Source: Pseudomonadota bacterium
Lineage (GTDB): Bacteria > Pseudomonadota > Alphaproteobacteria > Azospirillales > Azospirillaceae
DNA length: 64,000 nt
NCBI GenBank assembly: GCA_023423695.1
Contig: JAFAFA010000054.1
Coordinates: 32,359 to 96,358 of the forward strand
Direction of reading: 5' to 3'
Part shown: positions 17,671-24,753 of the stretch, one piece after another
How the letters are laid out: the number at the start of each line of letters is the position of its first letter
Position numbering within the stretch: position 1 is the first letter of the stretch
Translations under genes and position numbers: made by a program
Notes under the pieces: model-generated
What the model saw: the letters and a program-made list of their open reading frames with translations, nothing else
Told to the model about the DNA's origin: nothing
The model's database searches: none

Positions 17671-18492
17671 ATGTTCGCCACCCTGCCTGTCGTCGCCTTT
17701 CCCACCATCGACCCGGTGGCCTTCGCAGTCGGCCCCGTCGTCGTCCGCTGGTACGCGCTGGCCTATCTGGCCGGCTTCGTTCTGGGCTGGCGCTATTGCC
17801 TGGGATTGGCGCGGCTCGACCCCGACCGGCGGCCGAAGCCGGAGGAGTTCGACGACTTCCTGACCTGGGCGGTGATCGGCACCATCCTGGGCGGTCGGCT
17901 GGGCTATGTGCTGTTCTACAACCTGCCCTATTATCTGGAAAACCCGCTGGACGCGCTGCAGGTGTGGCACGGCGGCATGTCCTTCCATGGCGGCATGGTC
18001 GGCGTGCTGGCAGCCATCGGGCTGTTCTGCTGGCGCCGCGGCATCTCGCCCTTCGTCTTCGGCGACATCATCGCCGCCTGCACGCCGATCGGGCTGTTCT
18101 TCGGCCGGATAGCCAATTTCATCAATGGCGAGCTGTATGGCCGGGCGGCGCCCGACTTCGCCTATGCGATGGTGTTCCCGCGCGATCCGCTCCAGGTGCC
18201 CCGCCACCCCAGCCAGCTTTACGAGGCGGTGCTGGAGGGGCTGGTGCTGTTCGTTCTGCTGGCGATCGCCATCCGCAACCCGACGCTGCGCAACCGGCCG
18301 GGCACGGTCGGCGGGCTTTTCCTGATCGGCTACGGCCTGTCGCGCATCATCGTGGAGTTCTTCCGCGAGCCCGACCCGCAGCTGGGCTTCCTGTTCGCCG
18401 GCGCCACGATGGGACAGCTGCTGTCGCTGCCGATGGTCGCGGTCGGCCTGTGGCTGGTCCTGCGCGGCCGGCGCCATCCTCTCCCGGCCTGA
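17671..18492 (+). CDS. lgt: Prolipoprotein diacylglyceryl transferase
   Basis: 273 residues and about seven membrane helices. It transfers diacylglycerol from phosphatidylglycerol to the lipobox cysteine of prelipoproteins, the first step of lipoprotein maturation in the inner membrane. The Lgt signature GRIANFINGELYGR is intact (~residues 146-159). The upstream HGGMSFHGG and the downstream RHPSQLYEA segments carry further conserved residues. Tightly spaced between hldD and a MidA-like methyltransferase. Confidence 0.97.
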   Translation: MFATLPVVAFPTIDPVAFAVGPVVVRWYALAYLAGFVLGWRYCLGLARLDPDRRPKPEEFDDFLTWAVIGTILGGRLGYVLFYNLPYYLENPLDALQVWHGGMSFHGGMVGVLAAIGLFCWRRGISPFVFGDIIAACTPIGLFFGRIANFINGELYGRAAPDFAYAMVFPRDPLQVPRHPSQLYEAVLEGLVLFVLLAIAIRNPTLRNRPGTVGGLFLIGYGLSRIIVEFFREPDPQLGFLFAGATMGQLLSLPMVAVGLWLVLRGRRHPLPA

Positions 18493-18496
18493 CGCC

Positions 18497-19678
18497 ATGG
18501 CGGACGAGAGCGCCTGGGCCGAAAACGCTGGGGCCGAAAACGCTGGGGCCGAAAACGCTGGAGCGGAGACGCTGGCCCGCCTGCTGGCCCGCCGCATTCT
18601 GATGGACGGCCCGATCAGCGTCGGTGCCTTCATGGCGGAAGCGCTGGGCCACCCGCGGCTCGGCTATTACATCCGCCAGGATCCGTTCGGCAGCGGCGGC
18701 GACTTCACCACCGCCCCGGAAATCAGCCAGATGTTCGGCGAGCTGGTGGGTCTGTGGTGCGTCGACAGCTGGGCGCGGCTGGGCGGCCCCGGCCCCTTCC
18801 ATCTGGTGGAGCTGGGTCCCGGCCGCGGCACGCTGATGGCGGACGTGCTGCGGGCCGCGGCCGTGCTGCCGCTGTTCCGCGACAACGCGACGGTTCATCT
18901 GGTGGAGACCAGCCCGGTCCTGCGCGAACGCCAGCGCCGGACGCTGCAGCCCATTCTGGGCGACGCCATCCAGTGGCACGACCGGCTGGAGGATGTGCCG
19001 GACGGCCCGACCATCCTGATCGCCAATGAATTCTTCGACGCCCTGCCGATCCGTCAGGTGCAGAAGACGAACCATGGCTGGTTCGAGCGGCTGGTGGATC
19101 TGGCGCCGGAGAGCACCGAAGCCGACCCGCGCTTCCGCTTCGTGCTGGAGGCCTTCGGCAGTTCCGGCAACCGGCTCGTGCCCGGCCCGCTCCGCGACGC
19201 GCCCGACGGCAGCGTGGTCGAGGTCTCTCCCGCCTCACAGGCGGTGGCGCGGCTGATCGGTGCCCGGCTGGCCGCCGCCCCCGGCGCCGCTCTGGTGATC
19301 GATTACGGCTATGCCCAAGGCCCTGCGGTGGGCGATACCCTTCAGGCGCTGCGCCGCCACGCCTTCGCCCCGGTGCTGGAGGCGCCGGGCGAGGCGGACC
19401 TGACGGCGCATGTCGATTTCGCCGGCATCGCCGCCGCCGCGCGGGAGGGCGGAGCCCAGCCCTTCGGCCCGGTCGAGCAGGGGGAGTGGCTGACCCGTCT
19501 GGGCATCCACCAACGGGCGTCCTCCCTGATGGCCAAGGCTACCCCGGTCCAGGCCAAGGATATCCAAACTGCGTTGGACCGCTTGATCGAGCCTGCGCAA
19601 ATGGGCAGGCTGTTCAAGCTGGTCGCGCTGGCCACGCCCGGAGCCTTCGCCGACGCCTCCCCGCCGGCGGGCTTCTGA
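18497..19678 (+). CDS. MidA/NDUFAF7-family SAM-dependent methyltransferase
   Basis: 393 residues. The family core GGDFTTAPEISQMFGE and the SAM-binding motif ELGPGRGTLM identify it, followed by ANEFFDALPIRQ and LVIDYGY. The mitochondrial member methylates an arginine of a complex I subunit. A similar role in NADH dehydrogenase assembly is possible here but unproven. The first 24 residues contain a threefold AENAG tandem encoded by three near-identical 15-base repeats around 18517-18562, which is outside the conserved domain. It starts 4 bp after lgt. Confidence 0.9.
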   Translation: MADESAWAENAGAENAGAENAGAETLARLLARRILMDGPISVGAFMAEALGHPRLGYYIRQDPFGSGGDFTTAPEISQMFGELVGLWCVDSWARLGGPGPFHLVELGPGRGTLMADVLRAAAVLPLFRDNATVHLVETSPVLRERQRRTLQPILGDAIQWHDRLEDVPDGPTILIANEFFDALPIRQVQKTNHGWFERLVDLAPESTEADPRFRFVLEAFGSSGNRLVPGPLRDAPDGSVVEVSPASQAVARLIGARLAAAPGAALVIDYGYAQGPAVGDTLQALRRHAFAPVLEAPGEADLTAHVDFAGIAAAAREGGAQPFGPVEQGEWLTRLGIHQRASSLMAKATPVQAKDIQTALDRLIEPAQMGRLFKLVALATPGAFADASPPAGF

Positions 19679-19811
19679 CGGCCAGGCGCCGACAACCGGT
19701 TAGAGACAAGAGCACCAAACCCGCCATCGAGACAAACCGGGCGGACCGTGCATCGCGGCCCCCTGCCCTGTTGGGCATGCGGGAGCCATAGAACAGGGAA
19801 GGACGGCGTTC

Positions 19812-20579
19812 GTGATCACACTCGGCGCGCTGAACGACATCACCCATATCCGCCACGCTTTTTTCACCCGCGCCGGCGGAGTGTCCACCGGGCTGTACGC
19901 CTCGCTGAATTGCGGGCTGGGGTCCAACGATTCACCGGCGGCGGTGCACGAGAACCGCGCCCGCGCCGCGGCACGGATGGAGGTGGTGCCCGAAAACCTC
20001 GTCACCTGCCATCAGGTCCACAGCCCGACCTGCGTCGTGGTGGACGAACCGTGGACTCCGGAGACGGCCCCCAAGGCCGACGCCATGGCCACCCGGCAGG
20101 CGGGGATCGCGCTGGGCATCCTGACCGCCGACTGCGCGCCCGTGCTGTTCGCCGACAGCAAGGCCCGCGTGATCGGTGCGGCCCATGCGGGTTGGAAGGG
20201 CGCCAAGGGCGGCGTCATCGAAGCGACCGTCGCCCGCATGGTGGAGCTGGGTGCCAAGCCGAACCGCATCGTCGCCTGCATCGGCCCCTGCATCGCCCAG
20301 CGCTCCTACGAGGTGGGGCCGGAGTTCCCCGCCCCGTTCGAGGAGGAGGACCCGCGCAACCGCGACTATTTCGCCCCCGCCCGCAAACCCGGCCATTTCC
20401 TGTTCGATCTGGCCGCCTACGTCACCCGGCGGCTGGGCGACTCCGGCGTCACGGTTATCCAGCGCTGCCCCAACGACACGGTGGCGGAGGAGGATCGCTT
20501 TTTCAGCTACCGCCGTTCCTGCCTTCGGGGGGAGCCGGATTACGGCCGCGGCCTTTCGGCCATCGTCCTGCAGAACTGA
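19812..20579 (+). CDS. pgeF: YfiH/PgeF-family polyphenol oxidase / purine nucleoside phosphorylase
   Basis: 255 residues with a GTG start at 19812. The three metal-binding elements of the family are visible: CHQVHSPTC, LTADCAPVLFAD and GAAHAGWKG. The end RGGEPDYGRGLSAIVL is also typical. Family members act on purine nucleosides or phenols and help keep peptidoglycan synthesis accurate in E. coli. It follows the methyltransferase gene by 133 bp and ends at a hairpin terminator. Confidence 0.9.
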   Translation: MITLGALNDITHIRHAFFTRAGGVSTGLYASLNCGLGSNDSPAAVHENRARAAARMEVVPENLVTCHQVHSPTCVVVDEPWTPETAPKADAMATRQAGIALGILTADCAPVLFADSKARVIGAAHAGWKGAKGGVIEATVARMVELGAKPNRIVACIGPCIAQRSYEVGPEFPAPFEEEDPRNRDYFAPARKPGHFLFDLAAYVTRRLGDSGVTVIQRCPNDTVAEEDRFFSYRRSCLRGEPDYGRGLSAIVLQN

Positions 20580-20612
20580 ACCGGTCCGAACAGGCGGCGC
20601 CGCGCCGCGGTC

Positions 20613-20637
20613 ATGCCGCCCGCGCAGGGCGGCATTC
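20613..20637 (+). terminator. Hairpin terminator after pgeF
   Basis: ATGCCGCCC (20613-20621) pairs perfectly with GGGCGGCAT (20627-20635) around a 5-base loop. Only a short T tail follows, so it may be weak. Confidence 0.55.
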
Positions 20638-20670
20638 CCCAATGGGACAAGACCCCACCGTCATCGAACG

Positions 20671-20699
20671 TTTACATGGGCACGCCCCTTTGTTATGGT
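20671..20699 (+). promoter_or_regulatory. Putative sigma70 promoter of prs
   Basis: TTTACA at 20671-20676 and TATGGT at 20694-20699 are separated by 17 bases, about 80 bases upstream of prs. Confidence 0.55.
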
Positions 20700-20779
20700 C
20701 CGCCCCGTTTTCAAGGGGCGGCGGCGCGCAAGCGGCGGACGTGCCTTGAGCCGTTTCCCTGCAAAGAGAGCCGACCCCG

Positions 20780-21715
20780 ATGAAGGTGCTTGCCGGCAAC
20801 AGCAACCGTCCGCTGGCCGAGGCGATCTCCACCTGTCTCGGCGTGCCGCTGACCAAAGCCAGCGTCCGCCGTTTCTCCGACATGGAGGTTTTCGTCGAGA
20901 TCCTGGAGAACGTGCGCGGCGAGGACGTGTTCGTCGTCCAGTCGACCTCGTTCCCGGCCAACGACAACCTGATGGAACTGCTGGTGACGATCGATGCGCT
21001 TCGGCGCGGGTCGGCCCGGCGCATCACGGCGGTCATCCCCTACTACGGCTACGCCCGCCAGGATCGCAAGACCGGCCCGCGCACGCCGATCTCGGCCAAG
21101 CTGGTCGCCAACCTGATCACCCAGGCCGGCGCCAACCGCGTGCTGACGATGGACCTGCACGCAGGCCAGATCCAGGGCTTCTTCGACATCCCCACCGACA
21201 ACCTGATGGCCGCCCCGGTCTTCGAGAAGGACATCCGCCAGTCCTTCGAGAACATCGGCGAGGTCACCATCGTGTCGCCGGACGTCGGCGGCGTGGTGCG
21301 CGCCCGCGCGCTGGCCAAGCGCCTGGACGCCGATCTGGCGATCATCGACAAGCGGCGTGAGCGCGCCGGCGTGTCGGAGGTGATGAACATCATCGGCGAT
21401 GCCGACGGCCGCCGCTGCATCCTGATCGACGACATCGTCGACTCGGGCGGCACGCTGTGCAACGCAGCCGTCGCCCTGATGGAAGCCGGTGCCAAGTCGG
21501 TCCACGCCTTCTGCACCCACGGCGTCCTGTCCGGCGGTGCGGTCGCCCGCGTCGCCGTGTCGCCGCTGGAGCAGCTGGTCACCACCGACAGTATCCAGGC
21601 GACCGAGGCGGTGCGCGTGTCGCGCAACATCCGCCAGCTGACCATCGCCCCCCTGCTCGCCGAGGCCATCATGCGCATCAGCGAGGAGCGGTCGGTGTCG
21701 AGCCTGTTCTCGTAA
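20780..21715 (+). CDS. prs: Ribose-phosphate pyrophosphokinase (PRPP synthetase)
   Basis: 311 residues, full class I length. It makes PRPP from ribose 5-phosphate and ATP for nucleotide, histidine and tryptophan synthesis. Visible motifs are SDMEVFVEI, the ATP-binding YYGYARQDRK, the metal/flexible-loop region DLHAGQIQGFFDIP, and the PRPP-binding loop LIDDIVDSGGT. Start ATG 20780 lies downstream of its own putative promoter, and a strong terminator follows. Confidence 0.97.
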   Translation: MKVLAGNSNRPLAEAISTCLGVPLTKASVRRFSDMEVFVEILENVRGEDVFVVQSTSFPANDNLMELLVTIDALRRGSARRITAVIPYYGYARQDRKTGPRTPISAKLVANLITQAGANRVLTMDLHAGQIQGFFDIPTDNLMAAPVFEKDIRQSFENIGEVTIVSPDVGGVVRARALAKRLDADLAIIDKRRERAGVSEVMNIIGDADGRRCILIDDIVDSGGTLCNAAVALMEAGAKSVHAFCTHGVLSGGAVARVAVSPLEQLVTTDSIQATEAVRVSRNIRQLTIAPLLAEAIMRISEERSVSSLFS

Positions 21716-21738
21716 AGAGAGCGGCAGAGTCACGGAAG

Positions 21739-21770
21739 AGGCCCTTTCCCGGCGGGAGAGGGCCTTTTTT
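21739..21770 (+). terminator. Strong rho-independent terminator of prs
   Basis: A 12-bp stem (21739-21750 with 21754-21765, one G-T pair) with a GGC loop is followed by TTTTTTGTTG. Confidence 0.93.
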
Positions 21771-21788
21771 GTTGCGCGCGTTTTGCCC

Positions 21789-21989
21789 TCAGCCCTCACC
21801 CGCCAGCCTATGGAAGTCGTTCGCCGTCACCTGCCCGCCGGTCGCGGCGGCAATGCGTGCCATCACCGCCGGACGGGGAACCCGGCGGCCATGGCGGTAG
21901 CGGTTGACCGTGGCCTGACTCGTCCCGATCTGGGCGGCGAAGGCCTCTTCCTTGGTTGCGGTTTGGGTGAGCCAGTCATCGAGCGTCAT
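21789..21989 (-). CDS. Small Cro-like helix-turn-helix regulator
   Basis: 66 residues, essentially one HTH domain. The N-terminal helices (MTLDDWLTQTATKEEAFAAQ) and the recognition segment IGTSQATVNRYRHGRRVPRP are like Cro/CI-type DNA-binding domains. It is transcribed divergently from the S24/XRE repressor gene at 22083, and the 93 bp between them carry several palindromes. The layout resembles a phage cI/cro switch, but no phage structural or integrase gene is nearby. Confidence 0.78.
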   Translation of the reverse strand: MTLDDWLTQTATKEEAFAAQIGTSQATVNRYRHGRRVPRPAVMARIAAATGGQVTANDFHRLAGEG

Positions 21990-21996
21990 ACCGCAA

Positions 21997-22070
21997 TGGT
22001 TTAGACCAAGCCGGGTTCTGCGCGCAACTGGATTTATTCCATTGCGTTGGACTTTCCAAAGCCGTTTTGG
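21997..22070. promoter_or_regulatory. Operator-like palindromes between the Cro-like and CI-like genes
   Basis: Three inverted repeats share TGG...CCA half-sites: TGGTTTAGACCA (21997-22008), TGGATTTATTCCA (22029-22041) and TTGGACTTTCCAA (22047-22059). CCAAA/TTTGG (22056-22070) overlaps the last. They fill the divergent promoter region and are probable binding sites for one or both flanking regulators. Confidence 0.6.
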
Positions 22071-22082
22071 TATGAACGGGCC

Positions 22083-22745
22083 ATGACCACCATGCGCGAA
22101 CTGCGGCAGGCCGCCGGGCTGAGCCAGGAGAAGCTGGCCGAGTTGGCCGGCACCTCCCAGCCCCAGATCAACAAGCTGGAGACCGGCCAGCGCAAGATGA
22201 CCGTCGATTGGGCGGTCAAGCTCGCCCAGCCGCTGGGCGTGGAGCCGGCGGTGCTGCTCGGCCTCGACCAGCCGGCCGCCCCGGTGATGGCGCGCCCGGC
22301 ACGTCCGGCGCTGCCGGCGCTGCTGCGAACGCCGCCGGCCGGAGCACAGCAGGCCCAGGCGGCCGCATCCATGCCGGTACGGGCGGCGGCGCGCGGCGGG
22401 GTGGACCAGGAGATGTTCCTAGAGGACGGACCAATCGACTGGATCGCCCGTCCCGACTATCTGAAGAACGCCCGCGACCCCTACGCCATGTATGTCGTCG
22501 GCGAGTCGATGATGCCGCGCTTCCGGCCGGCCCAGCTGCTGCACGTCAATCCGCACAAGCCGCCGGCACCGGGGGCGGGAGTGGTGGTGGTCAAGCGCAA
22601 CAAGGCGGTGCTGGTGAAGGAGTTCGTGCGCCGTGGCCCCGAGGCCGTCGTGCTGCGCGAATACCAGCCTGCCGACCGCGAGTTCGCCGTTCCGCTGGAA
22701 GACCTCGACACCTTGCACACCGTCGTCGGTCTGCAGGAGCCCTGA
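22083..22745 (+). CDS. XRE-family HTH repressor with S24 (LexA/CI-like) peptidase domain
   Basis: 220 residues from ATG 22083. A TTG 36 bases upstream is rejected because it overlaps operator-like repeats. The HTH domain is at ~1-60 (LRQAAGLSQEKLAELAGTSQ, PQINKLETGQRKMTVD). An Ala/Pro-rich linker (~65-105) is followed by an S24 domain with the nucleophile serine in GESMMPRF and lysine in AVLVKEF. Family members repress transcription and can self-cleave on RecA activation. The linker lacks an obvious Ala-Gly bond in the standard context, so SOS cleavage is uncertain. Divergent from a Cro-like gene. Confidence 0.85.
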   Translation: MTTMRELRQAAGLSQEKLAELAGTSQPQINKLETGQRKMTVDWAVKLAQPLGVEPAVLLGLDQPAAPVMARPARPALPALLRTPPAGAQQAQAAASMPVRAAARGGVDQEMFLEDGPIDWIARPDYLKNARDPYAMYVVGESMMPRFRPAQLLHVNPHKPPAPGAGVVVVKRNKAVLVKEFVRRGPEAVVLREYQPADREFAVPLEDLDTLHTVVGLQEP

Positions 22746-22749
22746 GGCT

Positions 22750-22800
22750 ATACCGATCCGGTATTGGTATTCAGTGGTTATTATAATCCATTTTGGATTA
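22750..22800. repeat. Two perfect inverted repeats in an AT-rich spacer
   Basis: ATACCG/CGGTAT (22750-22764) and TAATCCA/TGGATTA (22784-22800) lie between the CI-like gene and the next gene. The second contains the same TCCA/TGGA half-sites as the operator cluster upstream, in everted order. It could be an operator for the next gene or a weak terminator. Confidence 0.5.
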
Positions 22801-22863
22801 TTCCTTCGCTGTGCGGATCGCCGGATACCCCCGGTGCGCCGCCCCAGCCAAGGAGTAACGGCC

Positions 22864-23187
22864 ATGCCCCAGCTTTACCCCCGCTTCCATCCCGGCCCGT
22901 CCGGCGGGCGGCTCGACAGCTTCAGCGAGCGCGGCGCCCACGAACTGGCCCGCCGCATCCGGGCCGCCTGGGCGAAGATCGGCTGGGACGTGGAGGTGCG
23001 GGTGGAACGAATCGCCAGCGAAGAGGTGGAGGACGGGCGCAGCATCGCCCATTTCACCGTCCGCAGCGACCTGATCAACGGCTTGCCGCAACGTCGTCTG
23101 GAGCGGCGCCCGAAACAGCGCATCGAGCAACAGGATGGACAGCACCTGGATGAGGCGGCGGCCCAGCCGCAGAAGCGGGCCGCCTGA
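22864..23187 (+). CDS. Hypothetical small protein
   Basis: 107 residues from ATG 22864, with a good ribosome site (CAAGGAGTAACGG). Not recognised. It has a mixed alpha/beta-looking first 75 residues (ELARRIRAAWAKIGWDVEVR, RSIAHFTVRSDLINGLP) and a polar Gln/Arg-rich tail (PKQRIEQQDGQ). There is no signal peptide, membrane segment or cysteine, so it is likely cytoplasmic. It lies 118 bp after the CI-like repressor gene, separated by palindromes, so it may be under that regulator. Confidence 0.6.
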   Translation: MPQLYPRFHPGPSGGRLDSFSERGAHELARRIRAAWAKIGWDVEVRVERIASEEVEDGRSIAHFTVRSDLINGLPQRRLERRPKQRIEQQDGQHLDEAAAQPQKRAA

Positions 23188-23194
23188 CCCCGCT

Positions 23195-23584
23195 TCACTT
23201 CAGCCGCTCGTCCAGTTCCACCTGATAGCCGACGGCGAGGCGGTTGGTCTCATTGGCCATTCCCACCACCGCCATCAGTTCGCCGAACTGCGCGTCGGAC
23301 ATGCCCAGCCGGCGCGCCGCCGCCTCGTGCGAGCGGATGCAGTACTGGCAGTTGTTGGTCACGCTGACCGCGACGAAGATCATCTCCTTGACCAGCGGGT
23401 CCAGCGCGCCGGGCGCCATGACCTCCTTCAGGCTGTCCCAGGTCCGCGCCAATGTCGGCGGGTGGTGGGCGATCATCTTCCAGAAATTGTTCACGTCCGG
23501 AACGTTGCGCGTCGCCTTGATGTCGTCGTAGACGGCGCGCACCTCCGGTGCGGCGTCGGCTTGTTCGATGAGGGGAAGCGGCAT
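23195..23584 (-). CDS. Carboxymuconolactone decarboxylase / AhpD-like protein
   Basis: 129 residues from the ATG at 23582-23584. A longer frame upstream on this strand is Arg-rich and not convincing. The AhpD-like core carries the redox pair in NCQYCIRSHEAAARRLG, following FVAVSVTN. The CxxC with the nearby histidine is the peroxidase/disulfide motif of the AhpD family. The usual partner in the wider family is a peroxiredoxin, but none is adjacent. It converges on the hypothetical gene at 22864-23187. Confidence 0.88.
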   Translation of the reverse strand: MPLPLIEQADAAPEVRAVYDDIKATRNVPDVNNFWKMIAHHPPTLARTWDSLKEVMAPGALDPLVKEMIFVAVSVTNNCQYCIRSHEAAARRLGMSDAQFGELMAVVGMANETNRLAVGYQVELDERLK

Positions 23585-23885
23585 GGCGGCATGGCTCCTG
23601 CACGGGGTTCGGGATCCGCCGATATGGCCGGACATCGCGCTGCAAGGCAACTGCCGGTCCATCCCCGCCGCCGTCCGGTTCATGCCCATCGGCCGCGTTG
23701 ACCATGGATCGTCCCGCTGGTAGTAAAGACAACCAACAAGATCGCGCAAACGTTCGGGCCGCCAATCGGCCGCCGACGGAATCAAGCCAAGAAGCCGACA
23801 AGACACGAAGCCCATTCGTGCAACGTTCCCATGCGGCCCGGTTCCGGCACACGCCCGGTCAGGCCCGTCTGCCGGGAGGAACAGC
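23585..23885. other. Divergent intergenic region
   Basis: 301 bp between the AhpD-like gene (minus) and the TorD-like gene (plus). The stretch 23700-23800 is less GC-rich and presumably holds both promoters. No gene, RNA or strong palindrome seen. Confidence 0.4.
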
Positions 23886-24650
23886 GTGGAGAACATGGTT
23901 CTTGAAACGGCCGAGCGTCCTGGAGCGGCCAATTCCCCTGCTATTCCCCTGGAGGACACAGGCTTCCGCGATTCGGCCGAAGCGTTGCGCCGCCTCGCCC
24001 ATTTCCATGCGGTGGAGCCGACGCCGGCCCTGTTGACGGCGCTGCGCCAGAGTCCGGCCGGCCGTGGCCCGCTGACGCTCGACCGTGACGACGCCCTGCA
24101 GGCAGCCGCCCTGGTGGACGAGGTGGTGAGCGATCTGCCCGAGCGGATCACCCGCCGCTGTCTCGCCCCTCTGGCCGCCGATTTCACCGCCATCCACCAC
24201 GGCGGCGATGTGCGCGCCTACCCGACCGAAGGGCCGTGGATAGACGAACGGGTCCGGGCCGACGCCGCCACGTCGCTCCAGCGCTGGCGGACCGGGCTGG
24301 AGACGGAGCTGCGCCGCCCGCCGTTCGACCGGCTGCCCGACGACCATGTCGCGGTGGAACTGGCGTTGCTGGCGACACTGCTCGACCGCGGTCAGGCCGC
24401 CGACGCGGTCCGGTTCCTCGACCGCCATCCGTTGCGTTGGGTGCCGAATTTCTGCAGCCGGGTCGCCACCCGCTGCCGGGAACCCTTCTTCGCCGGCATC
24501 GCCATCCTGACCAACGCCCATCTCGACCATCTGCGCGACCGGCTGGGCGCCGTCTGCAACATGCCGCGTTCCGTCGAGGACGAGGCCGATATCCGCCGCC
24601 GCCGCTGGACCGAGGGGCGGTTCCCGCGCGCCTGCACCTGCGAATCGTAA
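23886..24650 (+). CDS. TorD/DmsD-like molybdoenzyme chaperone
   Basis: 254 residues, all-helical in appearance. The pattern of a HVAVELALLATLLDR-type segment followed by FLDRHPLRWVPNFCSRVA is that of the TorD/DmsD/NarJ chaperones that guide Tat-exported molybdoenzymes. No molybdoenzyme or molybdopterin gene lies in the window, so its client is unknown. It ends CTCES with a short Cys tail. The assignment is from overall pattern only. An inverted repeat 15 bp downstream may end the transcript. Confidence 0.65.
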   Translation: MENMVLETAERPGAANSPAIPLEDTGFRDSAEALRRLAHFHAVEPTPALLTALRQSPAGRGPLTLDRDDALQAAALVDEVVSDLPERITRRCLAPLAADFTAIHHGGDVRAYPTEGPWIDERVRADAATSLQRWRTGLETELRRPPFDRLPDDHVAVELALLATLLDRGQAADAVRFLDRHPLRWVPNFCSRVATRCREPFFAGIAILTNAHLDHLRDRLGAVCNMPRSVEDEADIRRRRWTEGRFPRACTCES

Positions 24651-24664
24651 GGCCGGACCAGCCG

Positions 24665-24687
24665 GAAGTCGGAGTTGCCCCGACTTC
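24665..24687 (+). terminator. Hairpin after the TorD-like gene
   Basis: GAAGTCGG (24665-24672) pairs perfectly with CCGACTTC (24680-24687). No T-run follows, so it may be a weak or processing hairpin. Confidence 0.4.
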
Positions 24688-24753
24688 AGTGCATCGTCCA
24701 AGGTGGCGGGGACGGCACTCCTGTGGCCGTCCCGCTCCCTTTCCCAGCATTGG

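Noticed and set aside
21789..22745. Prophage
   Set aside because: No integrase, terminase, portal, tail or lysis genes around the CI/Cro-like pair.
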